A stretch of 64,000 nt of DNA from VXMT01 sp965204835 (GTDB lineage: Bacteria; Chloroflexota; Dehalococcoidia; UBA2979): positions 682,001 to 746,000 of the forward strand of contig OZ242017.1 in the NCBI GenBank assembly GCA_965204835.1, given 5' to 3'. How positions within the stretch are numbered: the first letter of the stretch is position 1; each line of letters begins with the position of its first letter. This document shows, in pieces, positions 14,311 to 23,019 of this stretch. The notes under the pieces are model-generated. The model did no database searches. It had not been told where the DNA came from and saw only the letters and a list, made by a program, of their open reading frames with translations. The position numbers were made by a program, and so were the translations under genes.

Positions 14311-16155
14311 CTAGCTGCAGCCGCCGACGAGCAGCGGCGTGCTGGCCGGGATGCCGTCCGCGTACAGGTCGTTGAACGCCCGGTTCACGACTGCCGGAGC
14401 GCCGACCAGGTAGCTGACGTACGCGCCCAGGTTGGTGCTGTACGCAGCCGCACTGTCGCCGCACACGTCCGCGAGGACCGCGTCGAGCTCGGCAACCGTG
14501 CCGCCGTTGAAGACCACCAGCGTGTAGCCAGTGGAGGCAGGCGTGCGGTCAAGAGCCGGCACGTGCACGGGCTCGGGCTCGGGCACGGGCTCGGGCTCGG
14601 GCATGCCGACCATGATCGTGAGGACCCTACGCACCTGGTTCTTGCCAGGGTTGGCGTCGATCACGATTGTGACTTCGCCCACGTTTCCGCCCGCGAAGAG
14701 CGTGAAGCTCGTGACGCCGTCCACCGTGGTGTTCGTGCGGTCGTCGCCGAGGTCCTCAAGGATGCCGCCGCCGTCGACCTTGGTCACCTTGACCTTGGTC
14801 GCACCGGCGTTGACGCCCTCGTTGTCCTGCACCGTCACGGTGATCTTGGTCTGGCTCAGCGGGTCGACCGAGTCAGGCGCGTCGGTCGTGACCGTAGCCG
14901 GGGCGCCCGACACGCTCACCATGGCCGTGGCCTTGGTGGTGGCGTTGAGCGTGATCTCGATGCTGTGCACGCCGCGCTCGGCGTCGGCGGCCTGTTCGTC
15001 CAACGGGTTGGAGCCGGTTTCACCGGTGATCTCATCGCCGTCCGGGTCTGCGCCCTTCTTGCCCGCGAACACCTTGATGACGCACTGGCCCTTGCTGTTC
15101 GTGCCTCCGTCGGTAGTCGTCGAAGTACTCAGGTCTTCGCCACACGACGGCAGGTCGTTGGCAGTGCCAGCCACGTCCTTAGCGTAGCCAACCTGTGCCA
15201 GGACCTTGACCCCTGCGCTGGTCGGAGCAGTCACCTTCACGTCGGTCTGCTCGAACTTCTTGTTGGCAACGACGTTGCCGGCCGAGTCCGTGACAGTCAC
15301 AACGAGGTTGGTGCTGCCGCCGATCTCGGCGGAGCCCTGCTCAGCGTTAACGCTGATCTTGTCGGCGGCGCCGTAGAGCGTCACCGTCGCGGTCGTCGTC
15401 AACGACCCAAGGGTGAACGTCAGTACGGCATCTCCGGGCCGGTCGGCACCGGTCAGCGTCACAATCGCTGTGCCCGCCTCATTCACGTCGGTGGTACCGG
15501 AGTCGTCCTCGCGAGTCGTCAGGGTGCACGACTGGGTCGAGTCACCGACGGCACAGGTGGTGCCCGTCTTCGCCTGTTCGCTCGACAGGATCCCACCCGT
15601 CGTGACGACTCTGACGTCCACGGTGGCGACGCCGACGCCCTTGCTGTTCTTGGCCGTGACTGTGATAGCCGAGGTACCGGCCGAACCGTCAGCGGGGGCG
15701 GCACCGGGGTTGGCCTTCGCGGTCAGCGACGTGACGACGTTAGCCGAGGAGACCTCGAAAACGACCGTCTCGGTCTCATCGCTGTTGATGTCCTGCGCGC
15801 TCACGACGACGATGCCGTCAGGCGAATCGGCGTCGATCTTGAGCTTCACAGTGATCGCTGCGTCGGTCTCGTCCTTGTCACAGGTGGTGGTCGTCGTGCG
15901 GTCACGGCACAGCAACGTCTGACCGCCGCCTGAGACGAAGCTGGCGTTCGCCGTGCTTTCGCCCGTGATCGTGAACCGCACGTACTCTTCGGATTCGGGG
16001 AGGTCGGTGGCCACGTCGACCGTCGCGCCCGGCTTGGCCGGGTCGGGACTCGCCGTCGTTATGGCCTCGACCGAGGACATCAGCACGGCGAACGCCACTG
16101 CGAAGGCAGCGGCGACCACGAGTGCGGATGCGCCCATCTTTCGTACGTAACTCAA
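14311..16155 (-). CDS. Secreted Ig-like surface protein, cassette copy C
   Basis: 614 residues from a TTG start with the conserved leader. The first 26 residues match copies A and B, then the mature part diverges almost completely (SVEAITTASPDPAKPGATVD), while keeping Ig-like signatures (GSAEIGGSTNLVVTVTDSAG, TAMVSVSGAPATVTTDAPD). The PEPEPVPEPEP linker and C-terminal module (GYTLVVFNGGTVAELDAVLA to LLVGGCS) are nearly identical to copy A. So the two ends are conserved and the exposed middle varies, suggesting gene conversion at the ends with diversification between. Confidence 0.8.
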   Translation of the reverse strand: MSYVRKMGASALVVAAAFAVAFAVLMSSVEAITTASPDPAKPGATVDVATDLPESEEYVRFTITGESTANASFVSGGGQTLLCRDRTTTTTCDKDETDAAITVKLKIDADSPDGIVVVSAQDINSDETETVVFEVSSANVVTSLTAKANPGAAPADGSAGTSAITVTAKNSKGVGVATVDVRVVTTGGILSSEQAKTGTTCAVGDSTQSCTLTTREDDSGTTDVNEAGTAIVTLTGADRPGDAVLTFTLGSLTTTATVTLYGAADKISVNAEQGSAEIGGSTNLVVTVTDSAGNVVANKKFEQTDVKVTAPTSAGVKVLAQVGYAKDVAGTANDLPSCGEDLSTSTTTDGGTNSKGQCVIKVFAGKKGADPDGDEITGETGSNPLDEQAADAERGVHSIEITLNATTKATAMVSVSGAPATVTTDAPDSVDPLSQTKITVTVQDNEGVNAGATKVKVTKVDGGGILEDLGDDRTNTTVDGVTSFTLFAGGNVGEVTIVIDANPGKNQVRRVLTIMVGMPEPEPVPEPEPVHVPALDRTPASTGYTLVVFNGGTVAELDAVLADVCGDSAAAYSTNLGAYVSYLVGAPAVVNRAFNDLYADGIPASTPLLVGGCS

Positions 16156-16434
16156 AATCGTTCTCTCTTCCTTCGAGTTACCTGGTTACTGTCTGCTCTC
16201 GCGTCGAGCTGGTCGATCGCCCTCCTCCGCTGGTGGTTCCGCCGCGAGCGATAGCGGTACGGGCTTGTGCCGCCGCTCGAGCTGGACGCCGCAAGCGCGC
16301 CGACGCCGGGGAAGGTCCCCGCAGCCGGCGCGTGCCGTCCCGCTGTAGCCGCCCTGGTGGTAACCTCGCTGCTCCTCCCATGCCCCTCGGTCCGAGGGGG
16401 CATGCAGGCGCCCCCACCCGTTGATGGTGGGGAC
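16156..16434 (-). promoter_or_regulatory. Cassette leader, copy C
   Basis: Inverted homolog of the leaders at 2410 and 6438. Upstream part matches copy B (ATGCCCCCTCGGACCGAGG hairpin), the inner hairpin is CGGGGA-CCT-TCCCCG, and a 9-base deletion shortens the segment before the ribosome-binding site. Confidence 0.55.
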
Positions 16435-16437
16435 ACC

Positions 16438-16595
16438 TGGCGAGGAACGGGCTGGAGGAGCACCGCGTGACGGCCGCCGACGAGACCATCAGCGAGTACG
16501 CGACCCGGGGGACCTCGAGCTCCTGCGCCGTGACGAGCAGCACACCGAGGAACTGCTCCGTCGCGACATACAGCTCTCCGAGGAGATGGGGTCCT
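16438..16595 (+). pseudogene. Coiled-coil gene relic, inverted copy
   Basis: Homolog of 6283-6420. One frame gives EEHRVTAADETISEYATR, the next GDLELLRRDEQHTEELLRRD then IQLSEEMGSC; the switch falls in a run of G (about 16506-16510). It ends in the palindromic repeat. No function can be assigned. Confidence 0.3.
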
Positions 16596-16602
16596 GCCCG
16601 CG

Positions 16603-16640
16603 TGAAGGCCAACCCGCGGGGTATCCCCGCGTGAAGGCCA
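16603..16640. repeat. Palindromic repeat unit upstream of cassette C
   Basis: One full CGCGGGGTATCCCCGCG unit at 16615-16631 with flanking CGTGAAGGCCAA on both sides; the trailing spacer then stutters (AAACAGCAAACC, AAACAGCAAAG) before a terminator copy. Confidence 0.6.
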
Positions 16641-16662
16641 AACAGCAAACCAAACAGCAAAG

Positions 16663-16691
16663 AGGAGGGCCCCCGTGATGGGGGCCCTCCT
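16663..16691 (-). terminator. Fourth copy of the cassette terminator
   Basis: Same 12-bp stem in the inverted orientation. It follows a truncated copy of the Asp/Gly-repeat gene, so it marks the end of a mostly lost fourth cassette. Confidence 0.7.
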
Positions 16692-16747
16692 GCAATCAGC
16701 GCTCTGGGGAGCGTGCGCTCCGCGGGTCGCCGAGAGTTAGAGACTGG

Positions 16748-16855
16748 CTAGCTGACGCGGCCGGTCACGGTCCGCGCGCCTGCGACGCCGGCCAGGGCCA
16801 GCACGCCGAGCGCGAGCGCGAGCAGCGGCGAGGCCGAACCGGACTCGGTGGCGTG
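16748..16855 (-). pseudogene. Truncated 3' end of a fourth Asp/Gly-repeat gene
   Basis: About 35 codons (ATESGSASPLLALALGVLAL to TVTGRVS) match the anchor of the copy at 9548-10243, including its ATES variant. Everything upstream is missing: the sequence switches at 16851-16858 into the 3' end of the LRR gene on the other strand. Confidence 0.7.
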
Positions 16856-16939
16856 GCGGACAACGACCTGGACGAGCTCGGCCTGGAGGCATGCGAGCAG
16901 GGGCCCGCGAGTGGGGCCGGGACGAGCTCGGGCGGGTGA
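16853..16939 (+). pseudogene. Truncated 3' end of the LRR gene
   Basis: VADNDLDELGLEACEQGPAS is identical in DNA to the end of the LRR gene near 12334-12393, then diverges to GAGTSSGG and a stop. It is joined head to head to the Asp/Gly anchor fragment at a TGGCG/TGGCG junction, an evident rearrangement scar. Confidence 0.7.
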
Positions 16940-17036
16940 GGTAAGCCGGTAGCGGCTCCCTGTATACTCCCGTCCTCCGGGTGGCCTGGCGCCGTCGCGC
17001 CCTGTCCGGGTGGCGACGTATCGCGGCGGAGGCACT
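16940..17036 (+). promoter_or_regulatory. Promoter and 5' UTR of the first metallopeptidase gene
   Basis: GTAGCGGCTCCCTGTATACT contains a good -10 (TATACT at 16963-16968); no clear -35 is visible. The following 70 bases up to the ribosome-binding site (GGAGG) recur before the paralog at 19291 with few changes, so the whole promoter was duplicated with the gene. Confidence 0.45.
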
Positions 17037-19166
17037 ATGCGCGTCGCGTGGCTCCCGCGGACGCTCCTTGCCTCTCTCGTCGTCGTGGTGGTCGTGCTGT
17101 GCGCCGGGCTGGCACCCTCGCCCGCCGCGGCCACGGAGGAGCCGCCCGCCGAGACCGACGCCGCCACGATCACGACGACGCTGTATCCCGGCTGGAACAT
17201 GGTGGGCTGGGTCGGCCCGGAGACGCCGGCCTCCGAGCTCTTCGACGAGCTTCCGGCACTCGGGCGCATCTTCGCGTGGGACGCCGAGGAGCAGCGCTAT
17301 CTGCGACTGATGCCCTCGAGCGGGTCGATGGGCGACGAGCATCTGCTCACGCCGGGCGATGGGCTCTGGCTGTACATCGGTGGGACCTCGCCCGTTGAGT
17401 GGACACGCGAGGCCTCCGAGGACAGCGTGCTCCTCGACCTCCGCGCGGGGCCGAACCTCGTCGCCTGGGCGGGCCGCGACGGCACCCCGGTCGGAGAGGC
17501 CACGGTTCGCTTCGGCGACCGGCTCGAACTGGTGTGGGCGTGGAGCGCGGAGGCGCAGGAGTACCGGCTGTACCACCCGAGCGCGGGTCTCGACCAGGTC
17601 CAGGAGCTGAGCCACGGCGACGCGCTGCTGGTCGAAGTGAGCGAGGACGGGCGCTGGTGGCAGTCGGGAACCGCACCGACGCCCGTCGAGATCGTGGGCG
17701 AATACACCGAGGAGGAGCGGGCCGAGATCCGAAGATGGGTGGACGGCAACCGCGGTCTCTTTGCCGAGCGCTGGGGCGTCGAAGCTCGCGTCCAGACGTA
17801 CGCAGGCGACCGGGCGTCCCTCGCACCGGTCTACGAGCGCGTTACGGGATGGGGGATGGGTGCGTGGGATGGGATCTACTCGAGCAACGAACGAGCGATC
17901 TTCCTTGCCAGCAGAAGCGGCGTGCATGGCATTGTCCACGCACACGAGTACTTCCACGCCATCCAGCACCATCTGATGGAGACTACCGAGAAGCCGGTAC
18001 CAGCCTGGATTATCGAGGGCTCAGCGACCTACGCCGGGGTCGTGTTCGGGGTAACGCCCTTCGCCCGGATGCTGTACCCGCGGTGGGGGCCGGCACCGCC
18101 GACGATTGAGGCGGGGGTCCAACAGTCCATGCAGCGGGCCAGGCTGGACATGCACGGCTATTGGCCGTCGCTGTCCGAGACCGAAGGCGGTCCGGTCGTC
18201 ACCGGGCGATTCCCCCGGGAGGTCTACTACGACCTCGGATTCCTGGGCATCGCGTGGCTTGCCGAACACTCCGGCGATCAGTCCGTCGTCGAGTTCTGGC
18301 GACATCTCGCCGACAAGCCGAACTGGCAAGAGGCGTTCGAGGCGGCCTTCGGCATGACCAGTGGCGAGTTCGACCGGCGGTTCGACGCATACCGAGCCGA
18401 GCGGGTCGAGACCTTCCCGCACCGGCTGGATCGGAGCGATGAGCCTGTCATCGAGTTCATGGATGACGTTCCAGAACAGACGCGGGCTGCCTTCGATACT
18501 GAACTCGACCGGGTCCGGCGTTTCCTCAGCGGAGAGTTCGGCTCGGGACCCGTCGACTACACCCTGTACGTCACGTGGGGTCGCGATGCGGCGAACGAGG
18601 CACACAACCGGGTGTTCGGAACCGACGAAGCGCGATTCAGCTGCACGTCGCAGTTGCTGGCGAGCGCGATGATCATCAATGCGCGGTGCTATCGCGCCGA
18701 CCCGGCACTTGTCGTTGTTCGGTCCCACTTCGAACTTGCCCGGGCGTTGGCGGGCGGCGTGCGCATCGAGCGCGGCCCACCGTGGCTGCTGGAGGGGGCC
18801 GAGTCGTATGTGACGGCCAGATACCTGCACGCCCAGGGCACGGAGACTCTGGAGAGCCGCACGTCGCGCGAGCGATCGAGCGCGGAGCGTACGAAGTTGT
18901 CGCTCCAGCAGCTCGAGCTTCCGCACCCGTTCCAGGGATCGCAGGCATGGGAGGCTCGCGCCGTGAGCTTCCTCGCGGTCGAGCGACTGCTGGAGCACGC
19001 CGGTGATGCGTCGCTGTTTGACTACTACCGCTCACTGGACCAGTCACCACGCTGGGAAGACGCGTTCGAGACGGCCTTCGGCCTGAAGGTCGGTGACTTC
19101 TACGAGCAGTTCGAAGCGTACCGCGCCCGGGTTGCCCCGCCCGCCGGGGACGCCGGCGCGTCATGA
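17037..19166 (+). CDS. Secreted metallopeptidase-like protein (HEYFH), 709 aa
   Basis: ATG 17037 is preceded by GGAGG and followed by a signal peptide (TLLASLVVVVVVLCAGLAPS). Residues about 45-210 are two GWN-type domains (LYPGWNMVGWVGPET, GPNLVAWAGRDGTP). Residues about 215-420 form a gluzincin/peptidase-MA-like domain: H303-E304-Y-F-H307 with a likely third zinc ligand E327 in IIEGSATYA. A second unit (about 455-700) repeats the fold without HExxH and ends FETAFGLKVGDFYEQFEAYR, the same closing motif as the first unit (FEAAFGMTSGEFDRRFDAYR). No anchor is seen. Likely an extracellular protease or binding derivative. Followed by a longer paralog. Confidence 0.75.
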   Translation: MRVAWLPRTLLASLVVVVVVLCAGLAPSPAAATEEPPAETDAATITTTLYPGWNMVGWVGPETPASELFDELPALGRIFAWDAEEQRYLRLMPSSGSMGDEHLLTPGDGLWLYIGGTSPVEWTREASEDSVLLDLRAGPNLVAWAGRDGTPVGEATVRFGDRLELVWAWSAEAQEYRLYHPSAGLDQVQELSHGDALLVEVSEDGRWWQSGTAPTPVEIVGEYTEEERAEIRRWVDGNRGLFAERWGVEARVQTYAGDRASLAPVYERVTGWGMGAWDGIYSSNERAIFLASRSGVHGIVHAHEYFHAIQHHLMETTEKPVPAWIIEGSATYAGVVFGVTPFARMLYPRWGPAPPTIEAGVQQSMQRARLDMHGYWPSLSETEGGPVVTGRFPREVYYDLGFLGIAWLAEHSGDQSVVEFWRHLADKPNWQEAFEAAFGMTSGEFDRRFDAYRAERVETFPHRLDRSDEPVIEFMDDVPEQTRAAFDTELDRVRRFLSGEFGSGPVDYTLYVTWGRDAANEAHNRVFGTDEARFSCTSQLLASAMIINARCYRADPALVVVRSHFELARALAGGVRIERGPPWLLEGAESYVTARYLHAQGTETLESRTSRERSSAERTKLSLQQLELPHPFQGSQAWEARAVSFLAVERLLEHAGDASLFDYYRSLDQSPRWEDAFETAFGLKVGDFYEQFEAYRARVAPPAGDAGAS

Positions 19167-19189
19167 CGCGCGGGGCGCTCGTCGGGCCG

Positions 19190-19290
19190 GTGAGGTAATG
19201 CTGTAGCGGCTCCCTGTATACTCCCGCCTTCCGGGTGGCCTGGTGCTGTCGCGCCCTGTCCGGGTGGCGACGTATCGCGGCGGAGGCACT
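19190..19290 (+). promoter_or_regulatory. Promoter and 5' UTR of the second metallopeptidase gene
   Basis: GTAGCGGCTCCCTGTATACT again, with -10 TATACT at 19217-19222, and the same 70-base untranslated segment ending in GGAGG. Duplicate of 16940-17036. Confidence 0.45.
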
Positions 19291-22200
19291 ATGCGCGTCG
19301 CGTGGCTCCCGCGGACGCTGCTCGCCTCCCTCGTCGTCGTGGTGGTCGTGTGCGCCGGGTTGGCACCCTCGCCCGCCGCGGCCACGGAGGAGCCGCCCGA
19401 CGACGCCGACGACGCCACGATCACGACGACGCTGTACCCCGGCTGGAACATGGTGGGCTGGGTCGGCCCGGAGACGCCCGCATCCGAGCTCTTCGACGAG
19501 CTTCCGGCGCTCGGACGCATCTTCGCGTGGGACGCCGAGGAGCAGCGCTACCTGCGGCTCATGCCCTCGAGCGGCTTGGTGGGCGACGAGCATCTGCTCA
19601 CGCCGGGCGATGGGCTCTGGCTGTACATGGGCGGGACGTCGCCCGTCGAGTGGACACGCGAGGCGTCCGGGCGCGGCGTGCTCCTCGACGTCCGCGCGGG
19701 GCCGAACCTCGTCGCCTGGGCGGGCCGCGACGGCACGCCGACCGGGGAGGCCGTAGCCCGTCTCGGTGACCGGCTCGAACTGGCATGGGCGTGGAATGCG
19801 GAGGTGCAGGAGTACCGGCTGTACCACCCGGGCGCGGGTCTTGACCAGGTCCAGGCGCTGAACCACGGAGACGCCCTGCTGCTCGAACTGTCGAGCGGCG
19901 GCCGGTGGTGGCATTCAGGGTCGGCGCCGCCCCCGGTCGTGTTCGTCGGGGAGTTCACGGAGGAGCGACGGGCGGACGTGCGGGAATGGATGGACGACCA
20001 ACGGGGCTTCTTCGCGGAGCGCTGGGGTGTCGAGGCTCCGATCACGACGTACATCGGCGGCTGGGACTCCCTGGAGGCAACCTACCGCCGGGTAACCGGC
20101 CGGCCGCCAGGCGCCTGGTACAACGGGGTGTACGTTCCCAGCGTCCAGGCGATGTTCCTTGCCGAAGGCGGCATGACGGCGCCTGCCCACGCGCACGAGT
20201 ACTTCCATGCCATCCAGCACCACCTGATCGGGCCGCTGCGTGGGTGGGGACCCCGGTGGATGACTGAGGGCTCGGCGATCTTCGCGACCGCCGTCTACGA
20301 GGGGGCCGTCTCAGCGTCTCAGACGGTCGAAGAGCGAATCGACCGGATAGCGGCGAGGCAGGCTGCCTCGATCGGCATCAATGACTGGCCGCCGCTGTCA
20401 GCAGCAGAACGGCCAGTCGAGGGAGTTACATACTCGCCTCGTCTCCACTACATCATGGGATCCCTTGGGGTGGTCTGGCTGAGCGAACACGCGGGTGAGC
20501 GTTCCGTCGTCGATTTCTACAGAAGGATGGGTGATGCGGAAGACTGGAGAGACGCGTTCGAAGGCGCCTTCGGTCTGAGTGTGGATGACTTCCACGAACA
20601 CTTCGAGGCGTATCGCGCCGAGGTCGCGCCACCCTTGCCACACCTGGTGGACGATAGTGACGAGCCGGTCCTGGTGTTTGTGGGCGATGTCCCCACAGCC
20701 ATCGAGGAGGCGGTTCGCGAGGACTTCGACAACGTGCAGGCGTTCCTGCGCGAGACGTTCGAGGTGGAGACAGCGCACTACACCGTTCTCGCGGCCGCCG
20801 ATCCCGAGTCGATCACCGCCGCTCACATGCGGGCGTTCGGCGAGGATCCGGGTGCGCACTTCTGTAGTCGCTCGGAAGAAACGGGCTCAGTTGTCGTGAT
20901 CAACCTGGCTTGCCGTGACAGGTCTCCGCACCATCTCGATCTGGCGCAGTTCAATGCTGTGCGACAGCAGTTGGCGCCGGTGCATGAGATTCCGCGCATG
21001 GCGCGTGGATTCAGTGTGGGAGGCCCGTTCTGGCTTCACCTTGCAGCCGGCACGTACGCGCAATACGCGTATCGCACTGCTGCGGGCATCGAGGAGGCCG
21101 AGGCGATCCGGACCAGGGTGACTGGCCCAGCGGCGCACACCACGCGGTCGCTGAGCAGCACGTCGACGTGGGCCGGCTACAACGTCAACTACTCGCAGTC
21201 CCGGGCGCTGGGCTTCCTCGCGGTGGAGTTCATGGCCGAGCTCGCCGGCGAGGCAGCGCTCTTCGACTACTACCGCCGGCTCCCCGACTCGGAGAGATGG
21301 GAGGAGGCGTTCGAGGGCGCGTTCGGCATGGAGGTGAGTGAGTTTTACCGGGACTTCAAGGCGTACCGCGCGGCGGCGGTCCCTCTGCTGCCGCACCTGG
21401 CGGACGACCGCGACGAGGCGCTCCTCATACTCGTCGGGGACGTACCCCCGGACGCCCGTAGCGCGATTCGCAACGAGTTCGAGAGCCTCCATGCCTTCTT
21501 CGATCGGCGGCTTCGCGCGGGGGTGGCCGACTACACCGTGTTCGCGGGCGTCGATGAGGCGTCGGTAGCGGCCGCGCACCAGCGGGCGTTCGGGGAGGCC
21601 CCCGCCGAGGACTTCTGCAGCCGCCACACGCGTGGACACGTGGCCGTGCTGAACCTCGACTGCGACCAGCAGGGCGCTGCCGCCGCGCTGTTACGGGTGC
21701 GCTTCGATGATGTCATCGAGCGCCTGGCGCCGACGGACTCGCTGCCGCGTCCGCTCTCGGGCCTGCACCGTCGCGGCCCCTACTGGCTGGACTCTCCCGC
21801 GCAGCCGTACATCGAGTATGCGTACCAGCTTGCAGCGGGCCGCGACGAGGCTCAGGACGCATGGAATCTGCACCTCACCCGGGCGACCTACAACACCCGG
21901 TCACTCAGCAGCATGGAGACGAACGACGGGTTCAGTGTGAACTACTCGCAGTCAATGGCGGTGGGCTTCCTCGCGCTGGACCTGCTGGCTCAGCGCGCGG
22001 GCGACGCGGCGCTCTTCGAGTACTACCGGCGGTTGCCCGGGGCCAGGAGCTGGGAGGACGCGTTCGAGGGCGCGTTCGGCATCACGGTCGACGACTTCTA
22101 CGAGGCGTTCGAGACGCACGTCGCCCGCATCGCACCACCGTTCCCGCACATGACCGACGGCCGGGTTGCGCCGGTGCTCGTGTTCGTGGGGGAGGTTCCC

Positions 22201-22914
22201 GCGGACACGAGGGCTGCCGTCCGCGCGGAGTTCGATGCCGTCCAGAGGCTCTTCCGGCGGCAACTCGGGGCAGGGACGGCGGACTACACGCTGTACGTCG
22301 GCGCGAACCAGGATGCTCTCGTGGACACCTACGTGCGCGCCCTCGGCAGTCAGCCACCGGAGCGACTGTGCGATCGGACGCCGACGGGGGGCGTGGGGAT
22401 CATCAACCTCGATTGCCGTAGCGCCGCTCCGTACACGCTGGAATGGTCGCACTTTATCGCGCTCCGCGAGCAGCTGGCGCCTTGGCGATCGCTGCCGGCC
22501 AGGCCGGAGGGATTCGACCAGCGAGGTCCCTGGTGGCTCAGGTATGGGGCGGACGACTACGTGCGGCACATGTATCGAGTTGCACAGGGGCACGATGACC
22601 TCGATGCAAGCCGCAACCGCGAGTCGGCCCGGGCAAGACACACAACGAGGCTGTTGAGCAGCACGTCGACGTCGGCCGGGTTCAACGTCGACCACTGGCA
22701 GTCCCGGGCGCTGGGCTTCCTCGCGGTGGAGCTGCTGGCCGAGCTTGCCGGCGAGGCAGCGCTCTTCGACTACTACCGCCTGCTCGCCGACTCCGAGACC
22801 TGGGAGGAGGCGTTCGAGGCCACCTTTGGCATCGCCGTCGACGACTTCTACGAGCAGTTCGAGGCGTACCGTGCCCGCGTCGCGCCGCCGGACGAGGACG
22901 CCGACGCGTCATGA
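19291..22914 (+). CDS. Secreted metallopeptidase-like protein with three degenerate repeats, 1207 aa
   Basis: Paralog of the preceding gene; the first 210 residues (signal peptide plus two GWN-type domains) are about 90 percent identical. The peptidase domain has H302-E303-Y-F-H306 and the third-ligand candidate E326 (WMTEGSAIF). It is followed by three units of about 220-240 residues that each begin with PHLVDD-like sequence, pass through RxFxxxPxxxFCSR and VxxINLxCR strands and end FEGAFGMEVSEFYRDFKAYR or similar. None has HExxH, so they are probably non-catalytic descendants of the same domain. Extra units are the main difference from the 709-residue paralog and point to internal tandem duplication. 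Confidence 0.75.
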   Translation: MRVAWLPRTLLASLVVVVVVCAGLAPSPAAATEEPPDDADDATITTTLYPGWNMVGWVGPETPASELFDELPALGRIFAWDAEEQRYLRLMPSSGLVGDEHLLTPGDGLWLYMGGTSPVEWTREASGRGVLLDVRAGPNLVAWAGRDGTPTGEAVARLGDRLELAWAWNAEVQEYRLYHPGAGLDQVQALNHGDALLLELSSGGRWWHSGSAPPPVVFVGEFTEERRADVREWMDDQRGFFAERWGVEAPITTYIGGWDSLEATYRRVTGRPPGAWYNGVYVPSVQAMFLAEGGMTAPAHAHEYFHAIQHHLIGPLRGWGPRWMTEGSAIFATAVYEGAVSASQTVEERIDRIAARQAASIGINDWPPLSAAERPVEGVTYSPRLHYIMGSLGVVWLSEHAGERSVVDFYRRMGDAEDWRDAFEGAFGLSVDDFHEHFEAYRAEVAPPLPHLVDDSDEPVLVFVGDVPTAIEEAVREDFDNVQAFLRETFEVETAHYTVLAAADPESITAAHMRAFGEDPGAHFCSRSEETGSVVVINLACRDRSPHHLDLAQFNAVRQQLAPVHEIPRMARGFSVGGPFWLHLAAGTYAQYAYRTAAGIEEAEAIRTRVTGPAAHTTRSLSSTSTWAGYNVNYSQSRALGFLAVEFMAELAGEAALFDYYRRLPDSERWEEAFEGAFGMEVSEFYRDFKAYRAAAVPLLPHLADDRDEALLILVGDVPPDARSAIRNEFESLHAFFDRRLRAGVADYTVFAGVDEASVAAAHQRAFGEAPAEDFCSRHTRGHVAVLNLDCDQQGAAAALLRVRFDDVIERLAPTDSLPRPLSGLHRRGPYWLDSPAQPYIEYAYQLAAGRDEAQDAWNLHLTRATYNTRSLSSMETNDGFSVNYSQSMAVGFLALDLLAQRAGDAALFEYYRRLPGARSWEDAFEGAFGITVDDFYEAFETHVARIAPPFPHMTDGRVAPVLVFVGEVPADTRAAVRAEFDAVQRLFRRQLGAGTADYTLYVGANQDALVDTYVRALGSQPPERLCDRTPTGGVGIINLDCRSAAPYTLEWSHFIALREQLAPWRSLPARPEGFDQRGPWWLRYGADDYVRHMYRVAQGHDDLDASRNRESARARHTTRLLSSTSTSAGFNVDHWQSRALGFLAVELLAELAGEAALFDYYRLLADSETWEEAFEATFGIAVDDFYEQFEAYRARVAPPDEDADAS

Positions 22915-23019
22915 CGCGCCGAGCGTGGCGCGTTGACACCCTCGCACCCACACGTAGCGTCGATCCGACCGCTGGCGTCGAGACGCACAGACGGGGATCC
23001 AGCGAGTGGGACGAGGCGG

